Source: Mycobacteroides salmoniphilum (lineage in GTDB: Bacteria; Actinomycetota; Actinomycetes; Mycobacteriales; Mycobacteriaceae). Taken from it: a stretch of 64,000 bases of DNA. The position numbers were made by a program, and so were the translations under genes. The stretch covers positions 3,100,001 to 3,164,000 of the forward strand of contig NZ_CP024633.1 in NCBI RefSeq assembly GCF_004924335.1. The letters are read 5' to 3'. Below the pieces are notes generated by a model that saw only the letters and a list, made by a program, of their open reading frames with translations, was not told the DNA's origin and did not search any database. This document shows, piece after piece, positions 28,877 through 38,326 of the stretch; positions within the stretch are counted from its first letter, which is position 1, and each line of letters opens with the position of its first letter.

Positions 28877-28918
28877 GTCTCCAATAGGGGGAAGCGAACC
28901 GCTCCCTGGGAGGCAACG

Positions 28919-29965
28919 ATGCCAAGCGCAGCTACACACGCCACGACTCCACGCTCTTCAGGTATGCCGCCACGAGGCGATGCCAAGGCCCGGATTTGGC
29001 GCCGCGGAGACGGCCCCACCCCCGCCGGACAACGCACTGGCCCCGACGGACACCCCGATTACGGCTACTTCGGCCCCGGCTCGGTGACGTGGAAGGTGTT
29101 TCTACATCCCTCCGTGGCACCGATGATCGTCCTGGTGACCGCGCTCCTGGAGGGCAGCCACGAGGGGCTGCAGGCCGTCGAGATCAACCACGATCCGGTG
29201 TTCACCAAGAGCAAGCGCAACCAGATCGACTTCGATGACACCGTCAAACGCATTCAACGCACGGCCGGGGTGCCGATACCGATCATCTTCGGCGACACCG
29301 CGAGCGCTGACGCCCTCTCCGCGCACCTACGCCACTACCACCGCAACATGAAGGGTGTCATTCCCGGCACCGACCGGCCCTACGACGCGCAGGGGCCAGC
29401 GCTGATCCTCTTCGCCCACGTGACGATCATGCATGCGGCACTGCGGATCTACGAGAACACACCCGCACCCGGACGTCTCATCCCACGGCGCCTCCCCCAA
29501 GCCCAACGCGACCAATTCTTTTCAGAGGTCAAGGCGTTCGCCGAACTCATGGGGGCCGATCCGGACACGGTGCCGGTAACCTCCGAGGAGGTGGAGGCCT
29601 ACTACGCCTCGATCGAGTCCGAGTACCGGATGGTGAAAGGTTTTGTGCCGGGCGGCATGCGATTCGCCCTGTCAGTGATCAGAAACGCGCGTGGCTTCGG
29701 CGGACTGACGGCGGCCGCGGTTGCCGCGATCACCCTCGTCACCGCCGTCCCCTCCGTTGCGGTGGTGCCACCAAAGGTACGGCGCCATTTGGGAATTCCC
29801 CGGATCGCCGACCCGGTGCTGGCGATGCTCCTGCGACTTGCGCAGCCCGCCTTCGTACCGTTCACACTCGAGCCGCTGGCCCGCGAGATCTCCCGCCTGT
29901 TCATCGGCGATGACGGTATTACGTTGGGAGAGAACGCTCGCGAGCTCATGGAGCAGTCCGCGTAG
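28919..29965 (+). CDS. Oxygenase MpaB family protein (DUF2236), second copy
   Basis: 348 aa. Contains the family opening GPGSVTWKVFLHPSVAPMIVL, an EGSHEGLQAVEIN helix, HLRHYHRNMKGVIPGTDRPYDA with candidate haem/iron histidines, and FAHVTIMHAALRIYEN. Hydrophobic segments near 235-265 (AAAVAAITLVTAVPSVAVV) suggest membrane association. ATG 28919 has GGGAGG 5-6 nt upstream; the longer frame covers the operator region. Distantly related to the gene at 15695. Substrate unknown. Confidence 0.8.
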   Translation: MPSAATHATTPRSSGMPPRGDAKARIWRRGDGPTPAGQRTGPDGHPDYGYFGPGSVTWKVFLHPSVAPMIVLVTALLEGSHEGLQAVEINHDPVFTKSKRNQIDFDDTVKRIQRTAGVPIPIIFGDTASADALSAHLRHYHRNMKGVIPGTDRPYDAQGPALILFAHVTIMHAALRIYENTPAPGRLIPRRLPQAQRDQFFSEVKAFAELMGADPDTVPVTSEEVEAYYASIESEYRMVKGFVPGGMRFALSVIRNARGFGGLTAAAVAAITLVTAVPSVAVVPPKVRRHLGIPRIADPVLAMLLRLAQPAFVPFTLEPLAREISRLFIGDDGITLGENARELMEQSA

Positions 29966-29969
29966 GGAG

Positions 29970-30401
29970 TCACACCCGCAGCGCGGTAAACGGCGCGATC
30001 GGAATCAGCCTGATGGCGAACCAGGCCACAAACACCACCACGATGATCGCCGGCACCCATCCGCGCAGCCATGGCGGATTCCAGTCGGCCTCGCCCCGCC
30101 AGCGGCTGCGCGTCCATGCGACGAAGCACACCGTGAGAAATCCCAAGGCCACCAACGCAACCGCGTTATAGCGCAACGCACCGAGCACGTCGCCATGCAT
30201 CACCGAATAGACCATGCGCAGACCGCCGCACGCGGGACAGTCAAGGCCGGTGAGTGCCTTGAACGGGCAAACCGGGAGCACTCCCCCAGGCGTTGTCGGG
30301 TCACCGAACCACACGGCCACACAACCCGCTGCCGTCACGCCCGCGACAGCGGCGGGGGCGACGAGTCGGGAAGCGACGGAGGTCGAACGGGAGGTGGTCA
30401 T
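29970..30401 (-). CDS. DUF2752 membrane protein
   Basis: 143 aa with three probable membrane segments (about 13-33, 72-95 and 113-135). The DUF2752 signature is CPFKALTGLDCPACGGLRM, with a CPxCG motif facing the membrane; its role is unknown. Convergent with the MpaB gene (4 bp between stops) and 26 bp downstream of another small membrane protein on the same strand. Confidence 0.8.
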   Translation of the reverse strand: MTTSRSTSVASRLVAPAAVAGVTAAGCVAVWFGDPTTPGGVLPVCPFKALTGLDCPACGGLRMVYSVMHGDVLGALRYNAVALVALGFLTVCFVAWTRSRWRGEADWNPPWLRGWVPAIIVVVFVAWFAIRLIPIAPFTALRV

Positions 30402-30427
30402 CGAGTTCCAGTATCCACCTGCCCACG

Positions 30428-30877
30428 CTACTCACACGGCGGCACAGGCGGGGGCTTGGTAGGTGTGCCGACCATCCCGTCGTTGATGTAGGCAATTCCG
30501 TTGTTGTACTTGATCCTGGCCCAGTTGGAAGTCTGGCCGAGAACCGAACCGGGACTGACAGGTCCCTGGGCAATGCAGACAATCTCTACCTGTTGACCAC
30601 CAAAAATTTCACCCAAGGGCGCGACGGAGTATGGGTCGGAAAATACAACCGTGGTCTTGTAAGGCGGTGGCACGACTATGGTTCCGAATACGACGCCGGT
30701 GTTGATGGGAATCTTGACCTTTTTCTCGGCGGGCGCCGCTGAGGCCGTGTCCCGGGGTGGCGGGTCCGACTTATCCTCGTTCGCCGACTTCACACCCAGG
30801 TAGGCGAAGAACGCGGCGACAATGGTCGCGACCCCACCAATGAGCGCTACCCATAAGCCCGTCTTGGATTCGGCCAT
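30428..30877 (-). CDS. Membrane-anchored protein with SH3-like extracytoplasmic domain
   Basis: 149 aa. ATG 30877 (GGGAGTGG upstream) gives MAESKTGLW followed by one membrane helix (about 8-30), a charged Pro-rich linker, and a domain at about 70-140 that reads like a bacterial SH3 fold (VFGTIVVPPPYKTTVVFSDPYSVAPLGEIF, then NWARIKYNNGIAYINDGMV, a typical WxKV...GYV-type ending). SH3-like domains often bind cell-wall peptide. The tail is Pro-rich and ends PPCE. The fold call is tentative. Confidence 0.55.
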   Translation of the reverse strand: MAESKTGLWVALIGGVATIVAAFFAYLGVKSANEDKSDPPPRDTASAAPAEKKVKIPINTGVVFGTIVVPPPYKTTVVFSDPYSVAPLGEIFGGQQVEIVCIAQGPVSPGSVLGQTSNWARIKYNNGIAYINDGMVGTPTKPPPVPPCE

Positions 30878-30958
30878 GTCACCACTCCCACATTCGTGAA
30901 TTCGCGACGAAGCCAGGCTAATCGATCCATGAAATACGGGAGACGGTTTCGCCGCACG

Positions 30959-30998
30959 CAAAAGCCCCCGGCACGCGTTGGCATGCCGGGGGCTTTTG
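30959..30998 (-). terminator. Rho-independent terminator of ilvBNC
   Basis: 15-bp perfect stem CAAAAGCCCCCGGCA / TGCCGGGGGCTTTTG with a 10-nt loop, 11 bp past the ilvC stop. Both strands end in TTTT, so it may also stop transcription in the opposite direction. Confidence 0.9.
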
Positions 30999-31009
30999 AC
31001 AGCGAGAAA

Positions 31010-32038
<1,029 letters not shown>

Positions 32039-32068
32039 TTACTTCTTCTTTTGACGTCTTTATGACTT

Positions 32069-32572
32069 CTACTTCGCGGCGGCGATGGACCGCGGGCCAC
32101 GCGATAGCGCGACCACACCGGATTGCACGATCTCCCGAATACCGTACGGGTCGAGCATCCGCATCAGTGCATCCAGCTTGGACTGGGTGCCCGTCGCCTC
32201 GATGGTCACCGACTCCGGCGACACATCCACCACCTTGGCACGGAACAGGTTCACCACTTCGATCACCTGTGCGCGCACCGTCGCATCGGCGCGCACCTTG
32301 ACGAGCACCAGCTCGCGGGCCACCGAATTGGCTTCGTCCTGTTCGACGATCTTGATCACGTTGATGAGCTTGTTGAGCTGCTTGGTGACCTGTTCCAGCG
32401 GAAAATCGTCGACGGTGACGACAATGGTCATGCGCGAAATACCTTTGAGTTCCGTCGGCCCCACCGCCAGCGAGGCGATGTTGAACCCACGACGGGAAAA
32501 CAACGCGGAGACACGGGCGAGCACACCGGGACGGTCCTCGACCAGAACGCTCAGGGTGTGAGTACTTGTCAT
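32069..32572 (-). CDS. ilvN: Acetolactate synthase small (regulatory) subunit
   Basis: 167 aa. ACT domain at the N-terminus: [32 protein letters not shown], which confers valine feedback inhibition in the family. The C-terminal domain (about 85-167) is the second small-subunit fold. Start overlaps the ilvB stop by 4 nt. Confidence 0.97.
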   Translation of the reverse strand: MTSTHTLSVLVEDRPGVLARVSALFSRRGFNIASLAVGPTELKGISRMTIVVTVDDFPLEQVTKQLNKLINVIKIVEQDEANSVARELVLVKVRADATVRAQVIEVVNLFRAKVVDVSPESVTIEATGTQSKLDALMRMLDPYGIREIVQSGVVALSRGPRSIAAAK

Positions 32573-34398
32573 TCGTCAGCCACCAAATCATCGTCGTCGA
32601 ACAGCGGCCGGATGCCCCGGGCCGCCTGGATCTCGTCATTGCTGGTGCCGGCCGCGACCATCGGCCACACCTGGGCGTCGGCACCGACGATGAAGTCGAT
32701 GACCACCGGGCGATCATTGATGGCGCGGGCCTCTTCGATCACCTTGGCCACGTCCTCTTCACGCTCGCAACGTAATCCGACGCAGCCAAGCGCCTCAGCC
32801 AGCTTCACGAAATCGGGGATGCGACGCGAGTGTGTCGCCAAATCGGTCTGCGAGTAGCGCTTGTCGTAGAACAGGGTCTGCCACTGACGCACCATGCCCA
32901 GGTTGCCGTTGTTGATGAGCGCCACCTTGATGGGCACGCCCTCGATAGCGCAGGTGGCCAACTCCTGGTTGGTCATCTGGAAGCAGCCATCACCGTCGAT
33001 GGCCCACACCTCGGCCTCGGGCCGCGCCATCTTGGCACCCATGGCAGCGGGCACCGCGAAGCCCATCGTGCCCAGGCCACCGGAGTTGAGCCAGGTACGC
33101 GGGTTCTCGTACTTGATGAACTGAGCGGCCCACATCTGGTGCTGCCCAACGCCCGCCACGTAGACGGCGTCGGGACCGGCGATCTTGCCCAGGGTTTCGA
33201 TGACGAACTCCGGGCCCAGGCTGCCGTCGTGCTGTGCGTCGTATCCCAGCGGGTAGGTCGAGCGGATACCCGAGAGGTACGCCCACCACTCGGACAGGTC
33301 GGTGGTCGCGCCGGTCGCGCGATCATTCCGGATGGCCTCGGTCAGCTCGGCGATGACGTTCTTCACGTCCCCGACGATCGGCACATCGGCGTGGCGGTTC
33401 TTACCGATCTCGGCGGGGTCGATATCGGCATGAATCACCTTGGCGTCCGGCGCGAACGAGTCCAGCTGCCCGGTGACGCGGTCGTCGAAACGCGCGCCCA
33501 GGGTGATCAGCAGATCGCTGCGCTGCAGTGCAGCCACCGCGCCGACGGTGCCGTGCATCCCGGGCATACCCATGTGCAGCTCGTGGCTGTCGGGGAATGC
33601 ACCACGCGCCATAAGGGTGGTGACGACGGGGATGCCGGTCAATTCGGCCAATTCCTTGAGTTCCGGGGACGCGTCCGCACGGATGACACCGCCACCGACG
33701 TACAGCACCGGACGCTTGGCGGCGGCGATCAGCCGGACCGCCTCACGCACCTGCTTGCCATGCGGCTTGGTGACGGGCTTGTAGCCGGGCAGGTAGATCT
33801 GCGGCGGCCAGCTGAATGTCGTCTGCGCTTGCAGGACGTCCTTGGGGATATCCACGAGGACCGCACCGGGACGACCGCTCAGGGCGATGTAGAAGGCCTC
33901 GGCCATGACCCGTGGGATCTCCTCGGCATTGTTCACCAGGAAGTTGTGCTTGGTGATCGGCATGGTGATGCCGGAGATATCGGCTTCCTGGAAGGCGTCG
34001 GTGCCGATGAGGCCCCGCCCCACCTGCCCGGTGATCGCAACCACCGGGATGGAGTCCATCTGCGCATCGGCCAATGGGGTGACCAGGTTGGTGGCACCCG
34101 GGCCGGAGGTGGCCATCATGACGCCGACCTTGCCGCTGGCGTGTGCGTACCCACTGGCGGCGTGGCCGCCACCCTGCTCATGCCGCACCAGGACATGCCG
34201 GACCTTGACCGAGTCATAGAGCGGGTCGTACACGGGCAGCACCGCACCGCCGGGAATGCCGAAGATGACCTCGACGCCGAGCTCCTCAAGCGACCGCACT
34301 ACCGACTGCGCGCCGGTGACGCGCTGGGGTGCGACGATGTTCGATTCCGGAGCCGGCCCCGGGGCCGAAGCCGGCTTGGGCTTTGCAGGTGCGCTCAT
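32569..34398 (-). CDS. ilvB: Acetolactate synthase large (catalytic) subunit
   Basis: 609 aa, thiamine diphosphate enzyme. Catalytic glutamate in [14 protein letters not shown] near residue 75, and the ThDP/Mg motif [17 protein letters not shown] ... [12 protein letters not shown] near 470-505. Forms acetolactate and acetohydroxybutyrate; target of sulfonylureas. The N-terminal 20 residues are Pro/Ala-rich. ATG 34398 follows AGAGGAC. Transcription reaches it through a leader peptide and terminator (see 34445-34604). Confidence 0.97.
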   Translation of the reverse strand: MSAPAKPKPASAPGPAPESNIVAPQRVTGAQSVVRSLEELGVEVIFGIPGGAVLPVYDPLYDSVKVRHVLVRHEQGGGHAASGYAHASGKVGVMMATSGPGATNLVTPLADAQMDSIPVVAITGQVGRGLIGTDAFQEADISGITMPITKHNFLVNNAEEIPRVMAEAFYIALSGRPGAVLVDIPKDVLQAQTTFSWPPQIYLPGYKPVTKPHGKQVREAVRLIAAAKRPVLYVGGGVIRADASPELKELAELTGIPVVTTLMARGAFPDSHELHMGMPGMHGTVGAVAALQRSDLLITLGARFDDRVTGQLDSFAPDAKVIHADIDPAEIGKNRHADVPIVGDVKNVIAELTEAIRNDRATGATTDLSEWWAYLSGIRSTYPLGYDAQHDGSLGPEFVIETLGKIAGPDAVYVAGVGQHQMWAAQFIKYENPRTWLNSGGLGTMGFAVPAAMGAKMARPEAEVWAIDGDGCFQMTNQELATCAIEGVPIKVALINNGNLGMVRQWQTLFYDKRYSQTDLATHSRRIPDFVKLAEALGCVGLRCEREEDVAKVIEEARAINDRPVVIDFIVGADAQVWPMVAAGTSNDEIQAARGIRPLFDDDDLVADE

Positions 34399-34444
34399 GG
34401 TGGTCTGTCCTCTTGTTGTGTCCGTACTGAAAACCTATGGCAAC

Positions 34445-34480
34445 AAAAAACCCCCGCCAGCGGTCTGCTGTACGAGGGTT
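34445..34480 (-). terminator. Attenuator terminator of ilvBNC
   Basis: On the minus strand AACCCTCGT(A)CAGC pairs with GCTGGCGGGGGTT: 13 bp with one bulge and a 5-nt loop, followed by a six-T run (34450-34445). It lies between the leader peptide stop and the ilvB start, so it can end transcription early. Confidence 0.85.
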
Positions 34481-34516
34481 GCGCGTCGAGTGTGCGCGAG
34501 TTGCCTTGGACTCGGG

Positions 34517-34567
34517 CTACGCGTCGACGCGCATACCGATTACTACGAGCAAGGCGGGGTTGTTCAC
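34517..34567 (-). CDS. ilvBNC leader peptide
   Basis: 16 codons from GTG: MNNPALLVVIGMRVDA, then TAG. Five branched-chain residues in a row (Leu-Leu-Val-Val-Ile, 34552-34538) make it a sensor of charged Leu, Val and Ile tRNAs; ribosome stalling here would decide whether the downstream terminator forms. An analogous leader is known for ilvBNC of Corynebacterium glutamicum. The GTG follows a -10 box by 7 nt, so translation is leaderless. The 9-nt segment at 34532-34524 can pair with 34489-34481 just before the terminator stem; how this switches was not resolved by folding. Confidence 0.85.
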   Translation of the reverse strand: MNNPALLVVIGMRVDA

Positions 34568-34574
34568 ACCGCGT

Positions 34575-34604
34575 ACGGTAGCCGTTTCTGGAGGTCCGAG
34601 TCAA
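34575..34604 (-). promoter_or_regulatory. Promoter of the ilvBNC operon
   Basis: TTGACT (34604-34599), 18-nt spacer, TACCGT (34580-34575), 7 nt to the leader GTG at 34567. Confidence 0.75.
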
Positions 34605-34625
34605 ATCCCTGCTAGGAGCGGCTTC

Positions 34626-34685
34626 GCCGAGCGTGAAGCCACTGCGAGTTCTGGGCCGGATTCTCGCCATGGCTTCACTGTCGGC
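34626..34685. repeat. Palindromic intergenic element, copy B
   Basis: 60-bp imperfect palindrome. Outer arms GCCGA / TCGGC, then GTGAAGCCA / TGGCTTCAC and GCGAG / CTCGC around a central loop. Most bases match the element at 55091-55154. It lies between the divergent ilvB promoter and cfp6 and abuts a possible cfp6 -10 (GACAAT at 34686-34691). Confidence 0.75.
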
Positions 34686-34697
34686 GACAATGGGTGG

Positions 34698-35090
34698 ATG
34701 ACCGAGGAGAAACGCACAGTGATCAGGACGTCGCCGATGGCGCATTTCATGTCCGGGTTTCTGGCGCTCGGCATCCTGACCTTTGTCCTGTATCTCCCGA
34801 TCCTCGCGCCACTGCTGGTTATCCCCGTCGTCTTCTCCTACGCGGTTTTCCGGTATCAGACCGCGGTCGACACCCAATCGGTGCGGGTACGAACACTGAC
34901 GGCTACCCGCGAGCTGCCGTGGACGCAGGTCAAGGGGATCGGATTCGACAAGCACGCCTGGGCACGGGCAGAGCTGGTGGACGGCACCTCGCTGCGCCTG
35001 CCGGCGGTCACCTTCTCGACGCTGCCCATCCTGTCGGCGGCCAGCAATGGCCGGGTACCGAATCCCTATCAGGGGCTCGAGCGGGGTTAA
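34698..35090 (+). CDS. cfp6: PH-domain protein, CFP-6 (Rv3004) homologue
   Basis: 130 aa. Residues about 14-55 hold two hydrophobic segments (FLALGILTFVLYLPILAPLLVIPVVF), and 60-130 a small PH-like domain: VRVRTLTATRELPWTQVKGIGF, RAELVDGTSLRLPAVTFSTLP and the conserved tail GRVPNPYQG. The M. tuberculosis homologue is a culture-filtrate antigen of unknown role. ATG 34698 lies 6 nt after a GACAAT box; ATG 34737 (MAHF) matches the annotated start of the homologue and is possible. Its stop overlaps that of the convergent dehydrogenase by 4 bp. Confidence 0.82.
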   Translation: MTEEKRTVIRTSPMAHFMSGFLALGILTFVLYLPILAPLLVIPVVFSYAVFRYQTAVDTQSVRVRTLTATRELPWTQVKGIGFDKHAWARAELVDGTSLRLPAVTFSTLPILSAASNGRVPNPYQGLERG

Positions 35091-36313
35091 GCGGCCGCAC
35101 GCTCCTGCATGCCCCACGGCGCGCCGAAGGTATTGAGTCGGTCCAGGAACGGCAGGCTGTCGAAGGCCTCCGGCCCCAACACACCCGTGCCGCTCCACGC
35201 ACCCTCGGCGAGCAGCTCCAGAGCCACAATCGGGTTCACAGCGGTCTGCCACACCACACATTGCGCGCCGTCGCGGGCCATCGTCCATTCGTTGTCGACG
35301 ACGTGGTGCAGATAGACCTCGCGTGGTCTGCCGTCCTTGCCGGTGCCGGTGACCCACAGACCCGCACACGTGGCCCCGCGCATCAGATGCCCCAACCCCG
35401 CCGGATCAGGTAGGCACGCCGCCACCACATCGCGTGGACTGACGGCGGCATCACCGCCCTCGGCGTGAACGCTCACCGGGTCGGTGCTGTCCAGCCCGAC
35501 CAGACGCAGAGTGCGCAGCACATTGATGAACTCGGCACCGAGGCCGTACTTGAACGTCACCCGCCGGGCGTTCACCCAGCGCGGCATGAGCACCACTTCC
35601 TCGTGCTCGACGTTGACGCATTCGACAGGGCCGATGCCTCCCGGGAAGTCGAAAACCTCGGGTTCACTGAAGGGTTCGGTGGTGAAGAACCCCCTATCGC
35701 GTTCCCAGATCAACGGCGGATTGAGACATTCCTCGATGGTCGTCCAGATGGAGAACGACGGGGCGAACCGGTGACCCTGTACCTCCAGGTTGGAGCCGTC
35801 CCGGGTGCCCAGCTCGTCGATCTCAGAGAACAGGTGGTCGGCGGCGTACCGCGCGAACACATCGCTAAGACCTGGCTCCACTCCTATGCCCACCAACGCC
35901 AACAACCCCGCGGACTCCCACTTTTGGGCCGCGGCGAACTGTTCGTCACCGAGCATCACCCCGGGCAGTTCGTAGGGCCTGTCCGGATGGCGATGCGACA
36001 GGCTCATCGCCATATCGAGGTAGGTGACCCCTGCGGCGAAACATCCCCCGAAGACGCTCATGACGAATCGAGGATCAACCGCGTTGAGCGCATGGGTGAT
36101 TCGATGCTCGCGGCACAGCGCCGCGACATCATCGGCCGAGGAGGCATCGATGCGGGCCGCCGCGAACCGTGGATCGCCGAGACGATCCACCACCGCCTGC
36201 GCCCGTGCCATGTCGTAGTCCGCGATCACCAGCGTCTCGAAGAACTCTCGACGGGCCGCGATGAATGCGGCCGCGCTGCCCACTCCCCCGGCACCCACAA
36301 TGAGAACCCTCAT
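35087..36313 (-). CDS. Saccharopine dehydrogenase-like NAD(P)-binding oxidoreductase
   Basis: 408 aa. Rossmann start MRVLIVGAGGVGSAAAFIAAR, then THALNAVDPRFVMSVFGGCFAAGVTYLDMAM, family features shared with saccharopine, carboxynorspermidine and lysine 6-dehydrogenases. Which of these is meant cannot be read from sequence. It begins 2 nt after the aminotransferase stop, so the two act in one pathway, probably lysine, polyamine or aminovalerate breakdown given the aminoaldehyde dehydrogenase nearby (inference). ATG 36313 is the Rossmann-proximal start; the upstream open codons overlap the aminotransferase gene. Confidence 0.8.
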   Translation of the reverse strand: MRVLIVGAGGVGSAAAFIAARREFFETLVIADYDMARAQAVVDRLGDPRFAAARIDASSADDVAALCREHRITHALNAVDPRFVMSVFGGCFAAGVTYLDMAMSLSHRHPDRPYELPGVMLGDEQFAAAQKWESAGLLALVGIGVEPGLSDVFARYAADHLFSEIDELGTRDGSNLEVQGHRFAPSFSIWTTIEECLNPPLIWERDRGFFTTEPFSEPEVFDFPGGIGPVECVNVEHEEVVLMPRWVNARRVTFKYGLGAEFINVLRTLRLVGLDSTDPVSVHAEGGDAAVSPRDVVAACLPDPAGLGHLMRGATCAGLWVTGTGKDGRPREVYLHHVVDNEWTMARDGAQCVVWQTAVNPIVALELLAEGAWSGTGVLGPEAFDSLPFLDRLNTFGAPWGMQERAAA

Positions 36314-36315
36314 AC

Positions 36316-37701
36316 TTATAACCGGGCCCAAGCCTCGGTGAGCACGCCACGCAGGATCTCCTCGATCGCATCGAACTCCGGTTTTCCGGAAATCAGCGGT
36401 GGCGCAAGCTGAATCACGGGGTCGCCACGGTCGTCGGCGCGGCAGTACAGGCCCGCATCCCACAGCGCCGTGGACAGGAAGCCGCGGAGCAATCTTTCGC
36501 TTTCTTCGTTACTGAAGGTCGCCTTGCTCTGTTTGTCCTTGACCAGCTCGATCCCGTAGAAGTACCCCTCGCCGCGCACATCACCGACGATCGGCAGGTC
36601 GTGAAGTTTCTCCAGGGTGGCCCGGAACACCGGCGCGTTCTCACGCACCCGGTCGTTGAGTCCCTCACGTTCGAAGATGTCGAGATTGGCAAGCGCCACC
36701 GCCGCCGAAACAGGATGTCCGCCAAAGGTATATCCGTGCGGGAAGGTGGTCTTGCCGTCGTTGAACGGCTCGAACAGACGATCCGTGGCAATCATCGCCC
36801 CGATCGGCGAGTACCCGGATGTCATGCCCTTGGCGCAGGTGATGATGTCCGGCTGGTATCCGAAATCCTCGCAGGCGAACATCGATCCGATGCGACCGAA
36901 GGCGCAGATCACCTCGTCGGACACCAACAGCACGTCGTACTCGTCGCAGATTTCGCGCACCCGCTCGAAGTAACCCGGCGGCGGCGGGAAACAACCGCCC
37001 GCGTTCTGCACGGGTTCGAGGAACACCGCCGCCACGGTATCGGGTCCCTCGAATTCGATCGCCTCGGCAATCCGGTCGGCGCAGTAACGCCCGAATGCCT
37101 TGGCATCGTGCGCATATGGCTCCGGCGCCCGATAAAAGTTCGTGTTCGGTGCACGGAATCCGCCCGGGGTCAGCGGTTCGAAGGGCGCCTTGAACGCCGG
37201 CAGGCCGGTGATGGCCAGTGCGCCCTGTGGGGTTCCGTGATAAGCGATGGCGCGCGAAACCACCTTGTGTTTACCGGGTTTCCCGGTCAGCTTGAAGAAC
37301 TGCTTAGCCAGCTTCCACGCACTCTCCACCGCTTCTCCTCCGCCGGTGGTGAAGAAGACACGGTTCAGGTCGCCCGGGGCGTACCCGGCGATGCGGTCGG
37401 CCAGCTCGATCGCGGTCGGGGTGGCGTAGGACCACAGCGGGAAGAAGGCAAGCTTCTCGGCTTGCCGGGCCGCGGCCTGCGCCAATTCTGCGCGGCCATG
37501 CCCGGCCTGTACGACGAACAATCCAGAAAGGCCGTCGAGGTAACTCTTGCCACGATCATCCCAGATCCTCACTCCCTCACCACGAGTGATGATGGGCACG
37601 GAGATGCCCTCACCGTGCCGGGCGAAGTGACCCCAGAGATGGCGGGACGCCTTCTGCTGCAGGTCGCCGGAAATATCATGTGCTACATCGACGGTTGTCA
37701 C
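36316..37701 (-). CDS. Class III (omega) aminotransferase, Rv3329-like
   Basis: 461 aa. PLP fold type I: GLFVVQAGHGR near the N-terminus, FTTGGGEAVESAWKLAKQ, YHGTPQGALAITG, LLVSDEVICAFGRIGSMFACE (PLP aspartate) and the lysine ITCAKGMTSGYSPIGA. The family moves the amino group of omega-amino acids, diamines or beta-alanine to pyruvate or 2-oxoglutarate. GTG 37701 overlaps the Lrp stop (GTGA). The TTG at 37713 would start inside a TATAAT box (37718-37713) and is rejected. Followed 2 nt later by the dehydrogenase. Confidence 0.87.
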   Translation of the reverse strand: MTTVDVAHDISGDLQQKASRHLWGHFARHGEGISVPIITRGEGVRIWDDRGKSYLDGLSGLFVVQAGHGRAELAQAAARQAEKLAFFPLWSYATPTAIELADRIAGYAPGDLNRVFFTTGGGEAVESAWKLAKQFFKLTGKPGKHKVVSRAIAYHGTPQGALAITGLPAFKAPFEPLTPGGFRAPNTNFYRAPEPYAHDAKAFGRYCADRIAEAIEFEGPDTVAAVFLEPVQNAGGCFPPPPGYFERVREICDEYDVLLVSDEVICAFGRIGSMFACEDFGYQPDIITCAKGMTSGYSPIGAMIATDRLFEPFNDGKTTFPHGYTFGGHPVSAAVALANLDIFEREGLNDRVRENAPVFRATLEKLHDLPIVGDVRGEGYFYGIELVKDKQSKATFSNEESERLLRGFLSTALWDAGLYCRADDRGDPVIQLAPPLISGKPEFDAIEEILRGVLTEAWARL

Positions 37702-38204
37702 CGAGTACCCCAATTATATTGCTGTTTCACTAATTTCAGATAGACCAGGGTTTCCGTGGAGGTCACCCCCGGCACCGCACGGATCTGCTTGTTCAGCAGA
37801 TCTAGCAGGTCGTCATCGTCCTCGCAGACCACCTCGACGATCGCGTCGAAGGTTCCGGCCGTCAGCACCACGTAGTCGACGGCATCGAGCTCCGCCAGAC
37901 GATCGGCCACCTCGGTGGTGTCGCCGGAGCATTTGATCCCGATCATGGCCTGGCGCGCGAACCCCAGCTGCATCGGGTCGGTCACCGCCACGATTTGCAT
38001 GACACCGGCGTCGATCATGCGCTGTACGCGTTGCCGCACAGCCGCCTCCGAGAGCCCCACCGACTTGCCGATGGTCGCGTAGGGACGCCGACCGTCCTGC
38101 TGAAGCTCCTCGACAATCGCCTTGGACGCATCGTCGAGCTGGAATGCCGCAGAGCTGTTACCCGGATCGGCGACCCGCAACAAGCGTCGTTTCGTGTTGG
38201 CCAC
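37698..38204 (-). CDS. Lrp/AsnC-family regulator
   Basis: 168 aa from GTG 38204. Helix-turn-helix at about 25-65: LDDASKAIVEELQQDGRRPYATIGKSVGLSEAAVRQRVQRM; RAM ligand domain from about 80, with VLTAGTFDAIVEVVCEDDDDL and SSTETLVYLK-type ending. Lrp proteins sense amino acids; this one is coupled to the aminotransferase (4-nt overlap) and divergent from the aldehyde dehydrogenase, so it likely controls both. The start is uncertain; the frame is open to 38264. A 14-bp inverted repeat lies in the gap. Confidence 0.85.
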   Translation of the reverse strand: MANTKRRLLRVADPGNSSAAFQLDDASKAIVEELQQDGRRPYATIGKSVGLSEAAVRQRVQRMIDAGVMQIVAVTDPMQLGFARQAMIGIKCSGDTTEVADRLAELDAVDYVVLTAGTFDAIVEVVCEDDDDLLDLLNKQIRAVPGVTSTETLVYLKLVKQQYNWGTR

Positions 38205-38217
38205 GAGCTCGATTGTG

Positions 38218-38293
38218 CACGGATTCCATCGTTTTATGCAATGTTTTACGACGAATTGCCGCAATGAGTGGACTATTGACGATGGAATCCGTG
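38218..38293. promoter_or_regulatory. 14-bp inverted repeat between Lrp and aldehyde dehydrogenase genes
   Basis: CACGGATTCCATCG (38218-38231) and CGATGGAATCCGTG (38280-38293) are perfect inverted copies 48 bp apart. Spaced sites near five to six helical turns centre to centre suit a wrapping Lrp octamer; binding is inferred. Confidence 0.65.
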
Positions 38294-38314
38294 GATTCAG
38301 GCGGTGATTTTCGA

Positions 38315-38320
38315 TACCGT
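38315..38320 (+). promoter_or_regulatory. Leaderless -10 box of the aldehyde dehydrogenase gene
   Basis: TACCGT, 6 nt before GTG 38327. It places the inverted repeat upstream of the promoter and argues against ATG 38264 and 38282. Confidence 0.55.
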
Positions 38321-38326
38321 GGCCAG

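Noticed and set aside
21648..30401. Horizontally acquired island or prophage
   Set aside because: No integrase, transposase, att-like repeat or tRNA boundary was seen, and base composition does not visibly differ. Gene content is accessory, but the mechanism is not shown.
34517..34567. Riboswitch instead of attenuator at ilvB
   Set aside because: The leader codes a branched-chain-rich peptide and ends in a terminator; no conserved riboswitch core was recognised.
32830..34581. 583-codon open frame antisense to ilvB
   Set aside because: Composition follows the shadow of the ilvB codons in a GC-rich genome; no start signal and no recognisable fold, while ilvB is unmistakable.
37699..37718. TTG start and a true TATAAT promoter for the aminotransferase
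   Set aside because: The GTGA overlap with the Lrp gene is a better explanation for the start at 37701. The TATAAT may be an internal promoter but that is unproven.
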